Of a DNA stretch of 64,000 nucleotides, positions 41,563-55,215 are shown piece after piece. The stretch is taken from the NCBI GenBank assembly GCA_005281725.1, contig SSBO01000008.1, forward strand, positions 4,383,964-4,447,963, written 5' to 3'. The notes beneath the pieces are model-generated. The model was not told the DNA's origin. It saw nothing but the letters and a program-made list of their open reading frames with translations, and made no database searches. A program made the translations under genes and the position numbers. The stretch's first letter is position 1. Every line of letters starts with the position of its first letter. The DNA comes from Wuchereria bancrofti. Lineage: Eukaryota > Nematoda > Chromadorea > Rhabditida > Onchocercidae.

Positions 41563-41665
41563 AGGAAAATCATATTTTCATGCAATAAATCTAATTTTAT
41601 AGTATATTACTAAATTTTCATTCATTATTAATTAATTAATTAGCACTTAAGAGATGAAAAATTAT

Positions 41666-44600
41666 TCAGTAATGATAATTACCACGAGATTCATAACTAT
41701 TATCACGTGTATCACGTCGGAAATCTTCCTCATCGTAATCATCGAAACCATGGATATCATCGTGTTGCTGTAATGTTTGTCTTTGTTGTGGTATATTTTG
41801 CATTGGTAAAGTTGATTGTAATGGTTCCTGATAATATCCGGAATTCTGAATTAATTGTTCATCATATTGTACCTAAAAATTGTTGAAAATTTTTCTCGTT
41901 AAAAATTTTGGTTTAAAAAAAAAAAAAATGTATGGTATATATGAGAAAGAGTACTTCAGTTTTTGTGCTATTCAAATAAAAAATTTAAATTTTACTCCTG
42001 TTCATTTATATTGTATCTGTGTGACAAATGCAACTCTGTCACATTATTTTTCCATATAGGTTAAATTAAAATTTTAAATCTCTTTTGAAATTATTCAAAT
42101 AACGATTGATGATAAATCGAAATTTTGATAAAAACACAAAAATAACCAGTAAGGATATTATTAGCAAATGGTTACAAGGAAATGACCAAAATTAACAATG
42201 AAAACAATATTTACAAGAAAGTGTAGCATGAAGAAGAGTTGAAAAGTAATTTTTATGATAATAAAAATTAAAGAATGGGCAATTTTTTTTGAAGCAAATT
42301 AATTAGGACTATAATTTTTGAGACTAATTAATCAGTTGCTAAATTTGAATTGGTTACATTGAAATTAAAAAATGCAATAATGAAGTAAAATGAAGATGAT
42401 ATGCATGAAAAAAAAAAGGATATACAACTAAGAACTATTAACAAGAAATGAATAAATTTTTTTTTAATTTAGTAGCTTATGAAAGCAAATATTTTGTAAT
42501 TTTTTAATAAATTATTTTGTATTTAAAAGCAAAAGAAAAAAAACTCTAAAATATTTGAAAATGAAAATGTTTTTTTTCTGTTAATAACTATTATTTATGG
42601 CTTTATGAAACGTTCCATTTTTATCTTTTCTAGACAAATTAGTGAAATTACAAAATTTGAAAATGAAATTTGAAATTTTACCGATGGAAGATTAAATGTT
42701 GGAACACGCTGCTGTTGTTGTGGACTCCTTTGCCGGATCGCTGATGGAATATTCATTTCCGGTGAGTTAACCATTGGTGATATTGCTAATGGATGTCCCA
42801 TTCCTGAATTATATTTATAGCTTAGCAATTCCACGTGTATATATTTTAAGTATTATATTTTTTAAATATATATACACATACATATTAAATTGAACTATTT
42901 GTAAATTTGACATAATATAGGAAAGAAATGTAATGAGACACAATTTTGCGATTGCAAGTTTTCTTGATATTTATTCTATTTTAAAATTTAAACAAGAAAA
43001 ATTTACAATTTTTTATTAATTCAGTTTTTTTTTCCTTAATTCATCAATTTTTTATATTTTTTATGAGTTTGATTATTTGGCAATTAAATTGCATTTTGAG
43101 TTTTTTTATGATGTTTTAAAACTTATAAAATTAAAATTTGTTATAAATGTTCAAATGCAACTATCATATCAATCATTAATTAACCTTGCATCATTTGTGA
43201 TGGTGTAAATAATGTTGATGGACCGCGATTTTCCATTGGATTTCGTTTTATTCGAGGCGGTGATTTCACTGGCGGATGTGTCGCTCTCCAATATGATTCC
43301 ATATAATCAGCTAAATGCTCACATGCATCTTCCAATTGATTCTCATCCAATAAAACATCAAACATTTCCTAAAATTAATTTAAAAAGGAAAAAAAAAAGT
43401 ATTTTCTAAATGAAAAGATTGAGTAAATGGTTAAATGTTAGTTAATTTTATTATTTATAAGATTAAAACAATATGAATTTTCACTTAATTTTTATTAATA
43501 TGATTTTTTGCAAAAAATAAAGTTTTATTAAAATCACTTCATAAAAAAAAAAAAAAAAAAACTTCTTAAAGTATTTAACTTACCACTGGACATTGTGCTA
43601 ATTTCTCAGCTGCAACCATTTGTACGTTCATATTTCTCGTTTGTGATTTATTTCTTGATTTAATAAGCCTTTGAAGAACCTAAAATTGTAAACAGTAAGA
43701 ATATTTTGAAATATAAATGCCATCAAATATATTATTCAATCATATATATTACTTATCTTTCTGCAATATATTTCAGGTAAGGTAATCTCCACTTAAACTT
43801 TAGTTTCATTTTTTAGTTTAATTATTTTTTTTTCTTTCTTTTTTTTTTTTGAAAAAAAAGGAAACAGAAAATGAAAATTTGAAAGAAAGCCAACTTTAGG
43901 TGAGCTAATTTTGATATAAACATGAATTGGTGCAAGCGATGTTTTAGCCAACTGTGAGGGATGATTGATTGTGTCACAATCTAACACGACAAGTTGCATG
44001 GATCGAGCTAATTCAAATATCCGTTCTATTTCCGCCTGAATTTCAACTGAAAAACAAAAAAAGAAATGAAGACATGAAGCTTACTATTAATGAAAAAAAA
44101 AAGAAAATTAAACTTTAAAAGCAATCAATGTTTTTAAAAAATTAAATTATATTAAAATTAAAGCTTTAAAAGGAATCAATATTTTTTCCTTTTTCTTTTT
44201 TGCACTGTATATGCTTTTTGAATGTTATATAAAAGATATTTGAAAAGTTTCTGAAATAATTTGTCACTATAAAAAAATCTTTTATGGGGAAGAAATTATT
44301 TACATCTAAATTGTCATCTGTGAAAAATATCTGTACTCAAATTGTTCTCTAAAAAAAATATTTTACACCTGTATTATTACTTATTGCTCGAGAAAAATAT
44401 TTATATTCAAATTGTTACCTGAGGAAATTTTCTATATCTAAATTATTACTTAATGAAAATATTTGTATTCAGATTATTACTTACGAAAAATATTTATACC
44501 TAGATTATTGCTTGATCTTGAATTTGCTCTTTCCATTGTTGCTCGTTTCGATGGATTATTCATTAATGTTCGTTTTGCTAATGATATATCAGCGGTAACA

Positions 44601-47600
44601 CGTGTTATTATTATCCTGAAAAAAAAAAAATGATGCATGAAATTATTAAACTTCTCATCTATGTTTACTTTTGATTTTATTGTTTAATTTTTTTAGAATA
44701 AAATTTAAAAAACAAATTTAAAAAATTTCTATTATAAAAAAGAGATGAAAGAAAAAAAAGAACTAACCTTCCTTCAAATCGATGTTTGAGATAATCAAAA
44801 ACAGCTTTTTGCATCATATCCGTGACCTCATAACCTTTTAATGATGGTCCAACAATGACAACTGGTCGCATTGATGGCACAACATCATATGGAGGTAAAC
44901 TTTCTTGCTGCAACAATTATAGTTTTAATCGTTTAGAAACTTTTAAAATGCATAAATAATACTTTAGATAAGCTTTATAAAAAACAGAAATTAAAAAATT
45001 TTATCTCTTTCTCAAAATTTCAGAAATTTCGTAAAAAATTTATCATCAAGAGGAAAGGAAAAAGTGACAGTTTCACAGGAAGTAATAAAATTACCTTTTT
45101 GAACATCAATTTTCTCTTTTCTTTTGCAGGTGGAGGTGTAGAAACTAAATCAGTGATTTTTTTACTATGTGCATTGTCTTCTTCATCTAATTCAGCTCCT
45201 GAAAAGATGCTAAAATATTTTAGAAGAAAAAAAAGAGAGAAACGTTGTCTTCCTAATCATTAAAAATGATAAGTTTTATTAGCAAAAATTTAATAGAAGT
45301 AGTTTTAGTATGATATTTTTTGTTTATTAAGTATTTTTTATATATATATTTTTTTAAACTTATATTTTATTAAATTATATTCATAAATATTAATACGTTT
45401 TTCAATTTTCTTTACTAAATTTACGTTATTTTTTTGTTAAATTATTCATGTTTGAATAATAATAATACAAATTTTATTCAAACTTGCAATTACTATTTGA
45501 ATATTTTAAATTAATATTTAGAAAGTATTTTCCATTGTTTTTCATTTCCAAAAATTTTACACAAAACGAAATTTACTTCTCAAATAATAATAACAATAAT
45601 AAAACACCTGGTGTAGGTGGAGTTGAACCACGTGAACCACTTCGTGGCATCATATCATCTAAACTAGCCAAATTTGGTATGCTTGATGATTTACTGAAAA
45701 AACAAAGCAACTGGAAAAATTGAATAAAAGTAAAGTTTATTTAATTAAAAAAGAAAAAAAAATTGATATTATCTGTCAATTATATTTCGAAAATTAAAAA
45801 AAAAAGGGAAAAGAAGCATTTACTTTTGGGAATTGAAAATATATTGTTTTTATTAGCAACGAGAAAACTAATTGATACTTTTTATGTTCAAAAATGTATT
45901 ATGTCCGTTTTTTTTTTCGTATTTTAAACAGATTAAATTTTTTAATTAAAATAATACATAGAATTTTATTATTTGAAAAGTCTCTTTTTTTCAAAGAAAA
46001 AATTTATGAGTATTCTAACATTTTATTTCATTTTCACATAATAATCTTTGTGAAAATCTGCTATCTTTTTTTCAAAAGCATTTTTTATTAATTAATTAAT
46101 TTCAAAAAATTCAATCTAAATTTTAGCAAACTATGATGAATAAGTGACAATAACCAAAATTTCGTATTATATAATTAGAAGTATATTTAATTTGTAATTA
46201 ATTTGATATATCATTTGAAAATAAGAAATTAATATGAAAAAAGAAAAGGTATAATTTCGACGTACAATTTTAATCCTTTTGCATTTTGTTGTCGATTATT
46301 TTCAAGTTTTACTGGTGATGGAATAAAACCAAGATCATGTCCTTCCTTTACCAAACGTCCTATCCACCAATCATTATTATATTTCTAAAAATTTTGCAAT
46401 TTTAATTAAATTTCAAAAAAAAAGAACACATATGAGAAAATATTTCAAGAATCTTCTTTTTTTTTTCGAATTAAAATATATTAAATAAATTAAGCATTTA
46501 AAATAATGGTGCAAAAAAAAAAATACTTGAAACAAATATAAATATATGCTAATTATCGAATTGGATTTTTAGTTTATTTTCACTACACTAAATAAAATGA
46601 AACAAAAAAAAAGCAAAAGTCTAATTTCAATTTAAATGAAAATTTCGAGGAGAAATTTTAAAATTTGGAAAAATTTTTGTTAAAATTTATTTACCTCTTT
46701 AATATGTAAGAAATCCTTAACTTTAAATGATACAGCACAACCATGCACAGGTGAATCATCATCCAATGTTCCATCAAATTCCACATTTGTACATACAGCA
46801 AAAGCTACCGGTTTATACTGCAATTAACAATTTGAAAGATAAAAAAAAAAATAATTTGTTAACAGAAATTTAAAAAAGAAAAGACAATTTTGAAGGATAA
46901 AAACAAGTCTTCTAATTACAGTCAAGTTTTTTGTTAAAATATTCGCTTATTTCTTAATTTCAAATGTGTTACTTATTCATTTCAGATATTTTTTATTTTA
47001 AACAAATCAAAAAATCACTAATTTATTGCTATTTTAGATTTCTTAATGGAATGATTGAAGAAATTTAAATCAATAGTACTGCGCTAATTGTATTTCTGAA
47101 TGAGGATTGAAATTATAGGTAACGTTTGGAAAAGTATCAAATTCAGAATTAACCAAACAAAGTAATCAGGATTATGCAGAAATATTGATAATGGACATTA
47201 TAAATGAATAAATACTATTAAATCTTCGTCATCTTGATTAGATCACGATGAACGAACCAGAGATGAACTTTTTATTTAATTATCATTTTTGTTTTAAAAG
47301 AAGATGAAAAGTATTTATTAAAAAATTTAGGATATAATATAAATTACAATTTAATATTAATTAAATTTGCCAGAATTATTCGCTATAATTATTTTAATAG
47401 CATTCATACTTTAGCCCGTTCAAGTTGTAACGCTGCGGAACGTTCCGCATCACGACGTAAAGTTTCCCGATTCCTTTCATCCAAATCAAAATCACTTTCT
47501 CGGCGGCTAAAATTCGAATCGGCACTACCCTTAAAAATGGGGAAAAAATAAGTAAATGCACTAATATTTTTTTCAAAATAAAAAGTTGCGATTTTTTTTT

Positions 47601-48079
47601 TAAGTTTGAAAGAATAAAAGGTAATTCTATCAAATTAAAATATCCATTATTTAACTCCCTTTTTGTAACAAAAACTAAAGTATGATTTAGTAGCAAGTAA
47701 AATATATGAATAATGCTAATTACTAAGAAATGTAAAAAATAGAATTTACAAATCGATTTAATCGTATAATTTCTCTTATTTCTATGCTATAGAAATGAAA
47801 TTTTTTTTAATATCCTTAATTACATCTAACATTTCTGCTAAAAATTAGTATTTTTCTCTTTATTCAATAAATATTGCATGAATAAATACAAATAGGAAAA
47901 AAATACAATTAGGATTAGTTTCAATTTTAAATTTAAATTCTTCTTTGCTGCATTTTTAGAAATTTATGATTTTGAATAAAGTTATGATGAGCTGTTAGTA
48001 GTTTTTTCAGGCAGTATTAAATTAAAAGCTTAAGTTGCATAAATAGTAGAATAATACAAACCTGTCGGCGAAAAGTCAT
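41666..48079 (-). CDS. ccb-1: Voltage-gated calcium channel beta subunit (CACNB family), complete, 528 aa
   Basis: Exons in transcript order: 48079-48062, 47529-47410, 46817-46695, 46384-46266, 45693-45608, 45198-45095, 44907-44768, 44615-44500, 44046-43895, 43679-43584, 43368-43185, 42803-42682, 41872-41666. The frame holds throughout. This cytosolic subunit binds the alpha-1 interaction domain and controls surface delivery and gating of Cav channels. Residues 7-46 hold the family signature GSADS...RRESDFDL; 47-115 the SH3 core ([36 protein letters not shown]); about 116-190 the variable HOOK; and about 191-375 the guanylate-kinase-like domain ([89 protein letters not shown]). The kinase P-loop is degenerate, as in the family. 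The tail is Gln/Pro-rich, then acidic. An in-frame TAA lies two codons before the ATG. Other isoforms may use upstream exons. Confidence 0.96.
44290..44516 (-). repeat. 31-38 bp minisatellite at the 3' end of CACNB exon 8
   Basis: On the plus strand, units of the form GAAAAATATTTATA(T/C)(T/C)(C/T)A(A/G)ATTATTACTT start near 44290, 44322, 44350, 44392, 44424, 44454 and 44485. The last unit contains the end of exon 8 (44500) and its donor, so the other six units are copies of exon end plus splice donor laid out in the intron. Two copies keep donor-like GT dinucleotides: CAG|GTAACA at 44419/44418 and ACAG|GTGTAA at 44369/44368. Confidence 0.85.
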
Positions 48080-51000
48080 CAGTTAAAATTGAAACGATTT
48101 TGAAATAAAAGAAAGGAAAAATAAATAATGCCAAAATATGAGCTGTTAAAAATTTGAATCAACCGGTCATGACACCATAATCTTTGTCTAAAATAAACCA
48201 TTCAAGCTATTTTGCTTTGCATTATGAAAACTTGATAAAGGATAATTAATATCGTAATATTTTGATAAAATTAGCAAAATATAGTAAATGTATTTTATGT
48301 TAAGTTTTAAAACAAATTCTAAAGGAAATTATTAACATTGTAAAAAATATATATTTTAAAATAGATTATATGGCAAATCTCTGTTAAGCTTTTTACTTTC
48401 TTTTTTTAGTAAAGTAATTGGTATTAATTTTTATTTCGTTAATAATTTTTCGTTTTTTTAAATTTGAAATTGATTCGTTTCCTACTTGTAATAAATATTA
48501 TTACTAAAATGAATATGTAAATCGATATAATTAGATAAACTATTTTCATTTCAAATGAAAAAGATGCTTCAATTATTGATGAATATGATTATTTTAATTC
48601 AGTAATTAATTGAAATAGAAATATCAGATCAATTAATTGATGTGTTAACTGACAGTGTTGATACATTTGTTAGAAATAATCGTTAACATTTTCATACTGC
48701 TATTAGTATTACTATTACTATAATTATTACTCCTATAATAAAATTATCTATCTGATACTTAAAATATGTAAATCCATTCTATCCAATCCTTAAAATATAC
48801 AATTTATTAAAAATTACTTCACTAATGTTATTTACAGTATGTTAATTCATTGCGGATCACATATTTAAAATAAATGAATTCAATTGGTATTACTTGTCCC
48901 ATATTTAAAATATATTCAATTTTTTTTAACAGTTCATATCATCGCTCTTTTAAGTTTAAATTAAAGCTCAGTAATAAAAAGAAATTTTAAGTTGAAATTT
49001 TTTTCTTATTCATTTAAAAAAGTTTTACACATTACTAGAATTCTAACATTGAAAAATTTACCAATTGAAATTCCAATTTAATTTACAATTAAAACGAAAA
49101 CGAACAACAGTTATTAAAAAATAAAAGCCTTTTTTTGTTGTTAATTAAAATGAGCCAGCATATTTTCTTCAAATAACTGAAAAAAAACAAAAATTTTAAT
49201 TAGACAAAAAATATTAAATGAAAAAAAAAAACATAAGTAATTCGTTATAAAATCAATAAATTGGAAATAAAAAAGTTGCATGAGATAAATATTTTATGTT
49301 TCATTGCACAGCAGCAATCAGTTTTGTTTCATTTCTCAATTATTTTTTTTTTCTTTGTTTCCTAGACTCTTTTCTTTTTTAGCTGTCATTGTATGCTATT
49401 TGATAGAAAACGAAATATTTATATGATGCAATGATTAAAAAAAATTTTTTTGTTCTGTTCATTTTGATGAAAATAATTTGTTTCCCAAAAAATTTGAATG
49501 TTAGTGTGATTCTTTTTTCTTTTTTTAACATCAAAGCAATTTGAATGCTATTATTCATTATTATTTTGCTCATTAATGTATTTTAGTGATATTCAATTAG
49601 ATCAAAAAGTCAAATATTTGCTGAGTATATTATACATTGATGAAGAAGTTTTTTTTTTTTGGACACTTATGTCGAGAAAAAGAAGGATTTAAAAAAATGA
49701 CATTTTTACAAGTTAATTTAATTGTTTAACAAAAAAATTTCACGCAAAGAAAGTGATATTTTTATCAGTTACGCTATGATTTAATAAAAAAATCCACACA
49801 TAAAGAAGTGAATGGGCAGTTTAATATTAGAAATTATTTTCAACTACTAATCAAAAGAAATACAAAGTTAATTGATGTATATTCCACAAATTTATAATAT
49901 ATTTCCAATTACTAATAAAGAGAAATTAAGCTTTATGTTGTAAGCTAAACTAATCAAAATTTCATTATTCACAGTGGTTCTATGCTAAAACATTTTATAA
50001 TTAATTTCTCATTCGAAATACATTTAGATTTTTGTTTCTTTACAAAATATTTGTTCAAAATTTGTACCTCAATTTTTACATATTAAAATACAAAATATTT
50101 GTTAGTTTACAGTAAATTTGTTAATTTATAAAAAGAAAAAAAAAAGAATGAAGTAACTTTATAGGAAGAAGCAATAAATTTAACAGATTGGAGAAGTTTT
50201 AATGATAACATTAAGTTGATAAAAATCAGTTGTTGTCATGATTATGGGTAAAAATAAAAGTAAATAAGAATGAAGAAAGAGGACAAGAAAAGGCGGGGGA
50301 GGAGGAGGATGGATAAGAGATATATCCGTCCCTTCTTGTAGTGAATTTAGTTTAGTGCTCTATGTGTAAGCTAAAGAGAAGGGTAAGCTGAAGCTTAGTT
50401 TCATTTCTCGACACATCTCGATCAATAGTTAGACTAGAAAGAATAAGCTAGCTAGCGAGTAATATTGTTGTTGTCACCCAGACGAGAAGTTGGCAAATGA
50501 TGGAGGAAGCTGCTAGTTGAGTTTAGCTCAGTGCTTAAACCTTTATATATTGTAAAAAAAAAGCAAAAAAAAGCAAAAAAAAAGGTTGAAGAAAAAAATA
50601 ATGAATGGACTAATTACCGGATACCGGAAAAAAGTAATCGGAAAGAAATTGAAAAAAAAAAGCTCGCATTCATTTATTCATTCACATATTTTCATATCAT
50701 TTACTTTGTCATATTTTATCACTCTTTTTTGGTCCTCTTATTAATGTATTCTATTCAAATGCCACATATTTTTTTCTTTTTTCTTTTGGCTAAATTTGTG
50801 GGAAAAAAGACAAAGGAAATATGCTTGCTAATAGATAATTTTATCAATTTTATTAAAGAGGCAAAAAAAAGTACCGTAGTTTTTTACCTAATCACAGTAC
50901 TTGGTGAAATTAATGACATGACAGTATCATAAAACCCTCTTTTTACACACTCAATCTACAATATCCTCAATTAAACGTTCTCCAAAAAGATGAAAAGATA

Positions 51001-53920
51001 CTGTATCATAAATACCGTAAGATTAAAGTGAGCATACTGTATAAAGAATACTGTGAACTGAAAAGAAACATTAGAATGAATTATGGAAAGATGAAAAGAA
51101 ATAGAAATTCTTGGTATATGAAAGAAAAGAGAAAAGAAAGATATGACGATGGAATATGCTATTTTGGAAGCTTTTATTTCTAATTCGTTCATAAATTTCT
51201 TGATGCACTGATGTAAACAACTTAAATCATCAATGAAGATTATTTTGTTTTCCTGCAACTTCCAAAACGCTATGCTGTATCAAATGTCACATTGAAATGA
51301 GTGAAAAAATCAAATGGATTATAAACCAAATGTAGGATTTAAATTTCAATCATACAGAAAATTTTGAAAAAAAAATTAATTTTAAGAAGTTTTTTTTTTC
51401 TAATTTTTCGGTTAATTTTTCTTAACTTTTCAATTTTAATATTTATTTGTTGCTGTTATTAATTAAGCATAATTCAGACTACAAACTGAATCATTTATCA
51501 TCTGTTGATGCAAATATATGATGCAAATTATTAAACGAACAAAATATGAAATTAAAGTATGTTTTCACCTTAGTTCAAAGATTTTCAACAAATTTTTTAT
51601 TAGTGATAGTAAAAATGTTACTTCTTTGTTTTGAATTATACAAAAAAATATGAAATTTAAAAGAATGCAGTACAAAATGTTCCATTTAAATTGCATACAT
51701 ACATTTGTTTTCAACATATTGTCGAAAAATTGATTGTCAAATCTAGAAATTTCTCATTTATTTAACTCTCTTATTCTCGTCCAAATTTCCTCTAATAGTT
51801 TTCTTAAATTTTAAATAAGTTTAGTTCAAATTAAAACAGTCTAATTGGTAGCAAGAGAAGAATTTTTCCTTTTTTCATAAAATTTATTTATACTGAGAAA
51901 GATAATCAATTTTCTTTCAACTCCATAATTTCCAAGTAAATTTACTAAAAGAAATAGAAAAGCTAACTATCAAATATAGAAATCATATTATGAAAAAGGG
52001 TATTTACAAATTATAACGGAATAATTCCTAGAAATGAAAATGAATTGTACCGGTTAATATCACTTTGAAATATACTTATAGCTAAATAATATATTACCTT
52101 CTACTATTGCACATATCGGTTTGCTATGTTTTACTTTACGCCATAAACATTTCAAGAAGTTAAAACGAAATTTTATGTTAATGAATTTCTATTTTTCTTT
52201 TTTTTTTTTTTAAAAATACCACGAATACTGTTTTTTCTTTAAAAGAAAGAATTATTTTTTTTTTGAAAAAAAAATTTTAGAAAAAATATTAAAAGTAATT
52301 CTGAAATTGATGAGAAATGCTTTCGATATATGGTAACAATTACACAAATCTTGTTAAGCATGCTTTAATTTGAAATTAAAAATTGAATAATGAAAGAGTG
52401 GAATGGATATATATGGTTGGTTTAATGGTTAAAAATGATTGGGATTGCTTGGTTGAGTGCGAAATAGGCAAAGAAATGGACTAGGTGTATTGAAAAAAAT
52501 GTGGGCAAATATGATTAAAATATTAGGACAACAAAAAAAAAGATGAAATGAATTACTTTTGACTGCTAAGCCAATTCTTTCCTTTGACTTTAATATTTCC
52601 TATTATTTTAGGCCTAAAAATAATGGCTAATATATGGAACAATTATTGGAAATTATAATTAGTAATAGATATTGGTGCATAAAAACAACGAAACACAGAC
52701 ATATATCATTTGAAAAATAGCTAAAAAGGACAAAATTATCATCCCTAAGGAATAAAATATGTATGCCTTCCTAATAGCATCTATGAAATCACATTGATTT
52801 TCTCATTTTAACTTCATCAACATATGGCCATTAAATTCAGGTCGAATTAGTCTAGTTAATAAAATTTTCATTTCACATTCATCTGATCTGATCTAATCTA
52901 TTTGCAAAATTGGCTCATTTTAATCGATTGCCCATTTTATAATCAATTATTTTCCCATTTTTTGTTTTCTCAACTTCATTTCTTACTGAAGATAATAATA
53001 GCTCTGAAAAAAAAATGCAATATTTTTTTTTGCTTCTTTCATTGAAATATAAAAACAAAAGAAATTTTAATTCCTATAAAAACAAAGCAAAAAAAAAACC
53101 AAAGGAAAAATATGAGAAATAAAAGTTGAATATTACTGAATTTTTTTTTAAAAAAAAAGATGAATTAATGAAATTAAAAAAATAAGAAGTAAAAAAAAAT
53201 TGATAAGGAATTTAAAAAAAACTCAAGTGGTAATAAAAGTGAAAAGTTGTTTTATGTTAGATGTACTTGGACAATTTAATTTTCATCCTTTCACATTTCA
53301 ATGATAATTAACTATTGCCATCTAATTAGAAATTGTTATCATGCATGCTACGTCAACTTTACGCCATATCAGTATTGATTTCAGTGAAATTACTCAAAAT
53401 TAAGTTATTTTCTTCGAGTCATAAAATTCTTACGCAGTTGCATAGACTGAATAATTAAAGGAATTTTGAGTAATAATTAAAGGAAGCAGCTATGATGATA
53501 ATCAATCCCAGGAAATTATTCAGTTACTGGAATTATCAGAAGACAATGAATATTCATTACTGATAATACGATTAGTATTAATGTTAAATAATCATGAAAG
53601 TTTAGATATGACTCATTTTCCATTCAGAATGACTTATATAATATTTAAAATATATGAATTCATCACATTTTTAGTATGTCGAACATTAGTTTACGTGTAA
53701 TATCCGTGTAATCAAACGTATCAACGTATAACTTTTATACATAACTTTTTTACTACTTCTCTCTAACTTTTACTCTATAGTAAATACGACAAATTAATCA
53801 AATAGATCTAATACAATCCAATTATCAATTGTATGATATTCTATAATACATTAATCGCGCATTTGTTAAAAAGAAACAAGACGAAATTGCGTCTTAGAAA
53901 AACTTACCCAATGATGGTGA

Positions 53921-53937
53921 CGTACGTACGTACGTAA
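53921..53937. repeat. (ACGT)n tract
   Basis: GACGTACGTACGTACGTAACGT, a self-complementary tetranucleotide repeat. Confidence 0.85.
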
Positions 53938-54272
53938 CGTTCGCCAGAAATGATGGTAATTCATTTCGGAATGAATAAAAGAAAACTACGAATGATTGAA
54001 ATATAATTGATTGGCTGATAAGATAAATGAGAGTCTGCACAAATTAATGAATGATTTAAATTAGTGAATGAACTGATCGACTGATGTATGGATGAATAAA
54101 CGAACTAATTAATTAAGAGAAGATTTAAATTGGTAATAAGTGAACTGTGCTACACAGAAATATTATTGATCTAAAGATATCACTTCTTAAACAACTTGAA
54201 ATCAGGGTGTACTAAAATACTGCGATACTAAAATAAAATAAGTTATGAATGTAATTTACAATTCGTGATATC

Positions 54273-54500
54273 CGTATAACTTATCAATTTTGCGTATAAC
54301 CTGTGAACTTTTTGTTTTTACGTGTGACTTGTTAAGTACTGTTCCTACGTATAATCTATTAACCGCTATTTTTGCGTATAATCCATTAACTTACGTTTGT
54401 ATACATATATCCGGCAGCTGCTACTCTTACGTGTAATCCTCTAATTGCTACGCCTTGCAGGTAATCCATTAATTTCGCGTGTAATGCGTGAATTGCTATG
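54273..54500. repeat. Degenerate 27-bp minisatellite, about eight units
   Basis: Units starting CGT(A/G)TAA(T/C)(C/T)(C/T)(A/G)TTAA recur at 54273, 54293, 54321, 54348, 54375, 54430 and 54478, spaced by about 27 bp or twice that. Similar words (ACGTGTAAT, CGTATAACTT) occur at 53692-53740. Confidence 0.75.
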
Positions 54501-54656
54501 GTTAAGTTAATTTTGGAATATAAAATTTTCACTTTCGTGAGAAATCAATAAAATTATACTTTTAATTGAAAAAATTCCCCAATTTAAGTTACCGCAATTT
54601 GTTGCATTTATTCCACCACCGTTGGGAAATTATTTTGCGCTCGCCGTATTTTCTGG

Positions 54657-54700
54657 ATGTGTGTGTGTATGTGTGTGTGTGTATGTATGTGTGTGTGTGC
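54657..54700. repeat. (GT)n microsatellite
   Basis: GT tract with GTAT interruptions. It keeps three plus-strand frames open, which produces Cys/Val-rich spurious open frames. Confidence 0.9.
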
Positions 54701-54748
54701 TGGGGTGGACGGGATATGTGTTCCGGTGTGTCGGAAGGGGTGCAATTG

Positions 54749-54875
54749 TCCGTATTCTCCGACCACTCAACCTATCCGACCATTCAATTTATCAGGTCAT
54801 TCAATTTGCCCGCCATCTTGTCCCGATCATTCTCATTGTCCGATAGATTGACCACTCCTTCAAACTATCCGTAAA
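54749..54875. repeat. Degenerate 17-bp minisatellite
   Basis: Units like TCCGACCATTCAATTTA recur at 54758, 54775 and 54792, then in more diverged form to about 54875. The block is GC-richer than its flanks. Confidence 0.8.
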
Positions 54876-55215
54876 GGAAATTGTTGCTCTGCTCGGTTAT
54901 TTCATTTTGTTCATTTTATCCGATCACTTAGATTATTTGATTATCAGTTAAAATGATTTTATCAAGTGATTGATAATTTGGAATGATTAGAAGTATTTTC
55001 CATTTTAACCCTTTGCTTGATAAGCTATCGGATTAATCTGATCCATTTAAACCGGAAAAATCAAATATTCTACTACTTACAAAGCAAAGCGTTCTTTATA
55101 ATTGTTCTTAACGCTGTAATTTATTTTATTTTCACTGCAATTATTGAAATATTTCATTCCAGATTGCATGTAAAAGTTTTCTTTTTTTCTTGTTGAATGG
55201 AAGCTACGAGATGAA

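Larger units (their letters stand above)
40097..41665. other. Tail-to-tail spacer of the KDM1-like and CACNB genes
   Basis: About 1.6 kb of AT-rich 3' UTR and intergenic DNA between two convergent genes. The two open frames here (40111-40320 and 41122-41367, plus strand) are Phe/Lys/Asn-rich and match nothing I recognise. Confidence 0.6.
48080..55215. other. Non-coding region between divergent CACNB and coiled-coil genes
   Basis: About 7 kb between the two start codons. A moderately GC-richer patch at 50270-50530 could hold a CACNB promoter or 5' UTR, but no exon is supported. A cluster of ATACTGTA-like words lies at 50870-51060. Two minisatellites and a GT tract are listed separately. The 133-codon frame at 50531-50932 (plus) and the 95-codon frame at 50971-51258 (minus) are Lys/Phe/Ile-rich with no family resemblance. 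Confidence 0.6.

Noticed and set aside
45484..45723. Plus-strand 79-codon frame with [13 protein letters not shown]
   Set aside because: It is the antisense of CACNB exon 5 (45693-45608), which fits the beta-subunit HOOK region in frame.
50531..50932. 133-codon plus-strand open frame, the second longest in the window
   Set aside because: It begins with poly-A-derived Lys runs and continues as Phe/Ile/Lys-rich sequence with no domain, no supporting splice context and normal spacer base composition.
50971..51258. 95-codon minus-strand open frame
   Set aside because: It is low in complexity (Ile/Phe/Ser-rich) with no recognisable motif, and lies in spacer DNA.
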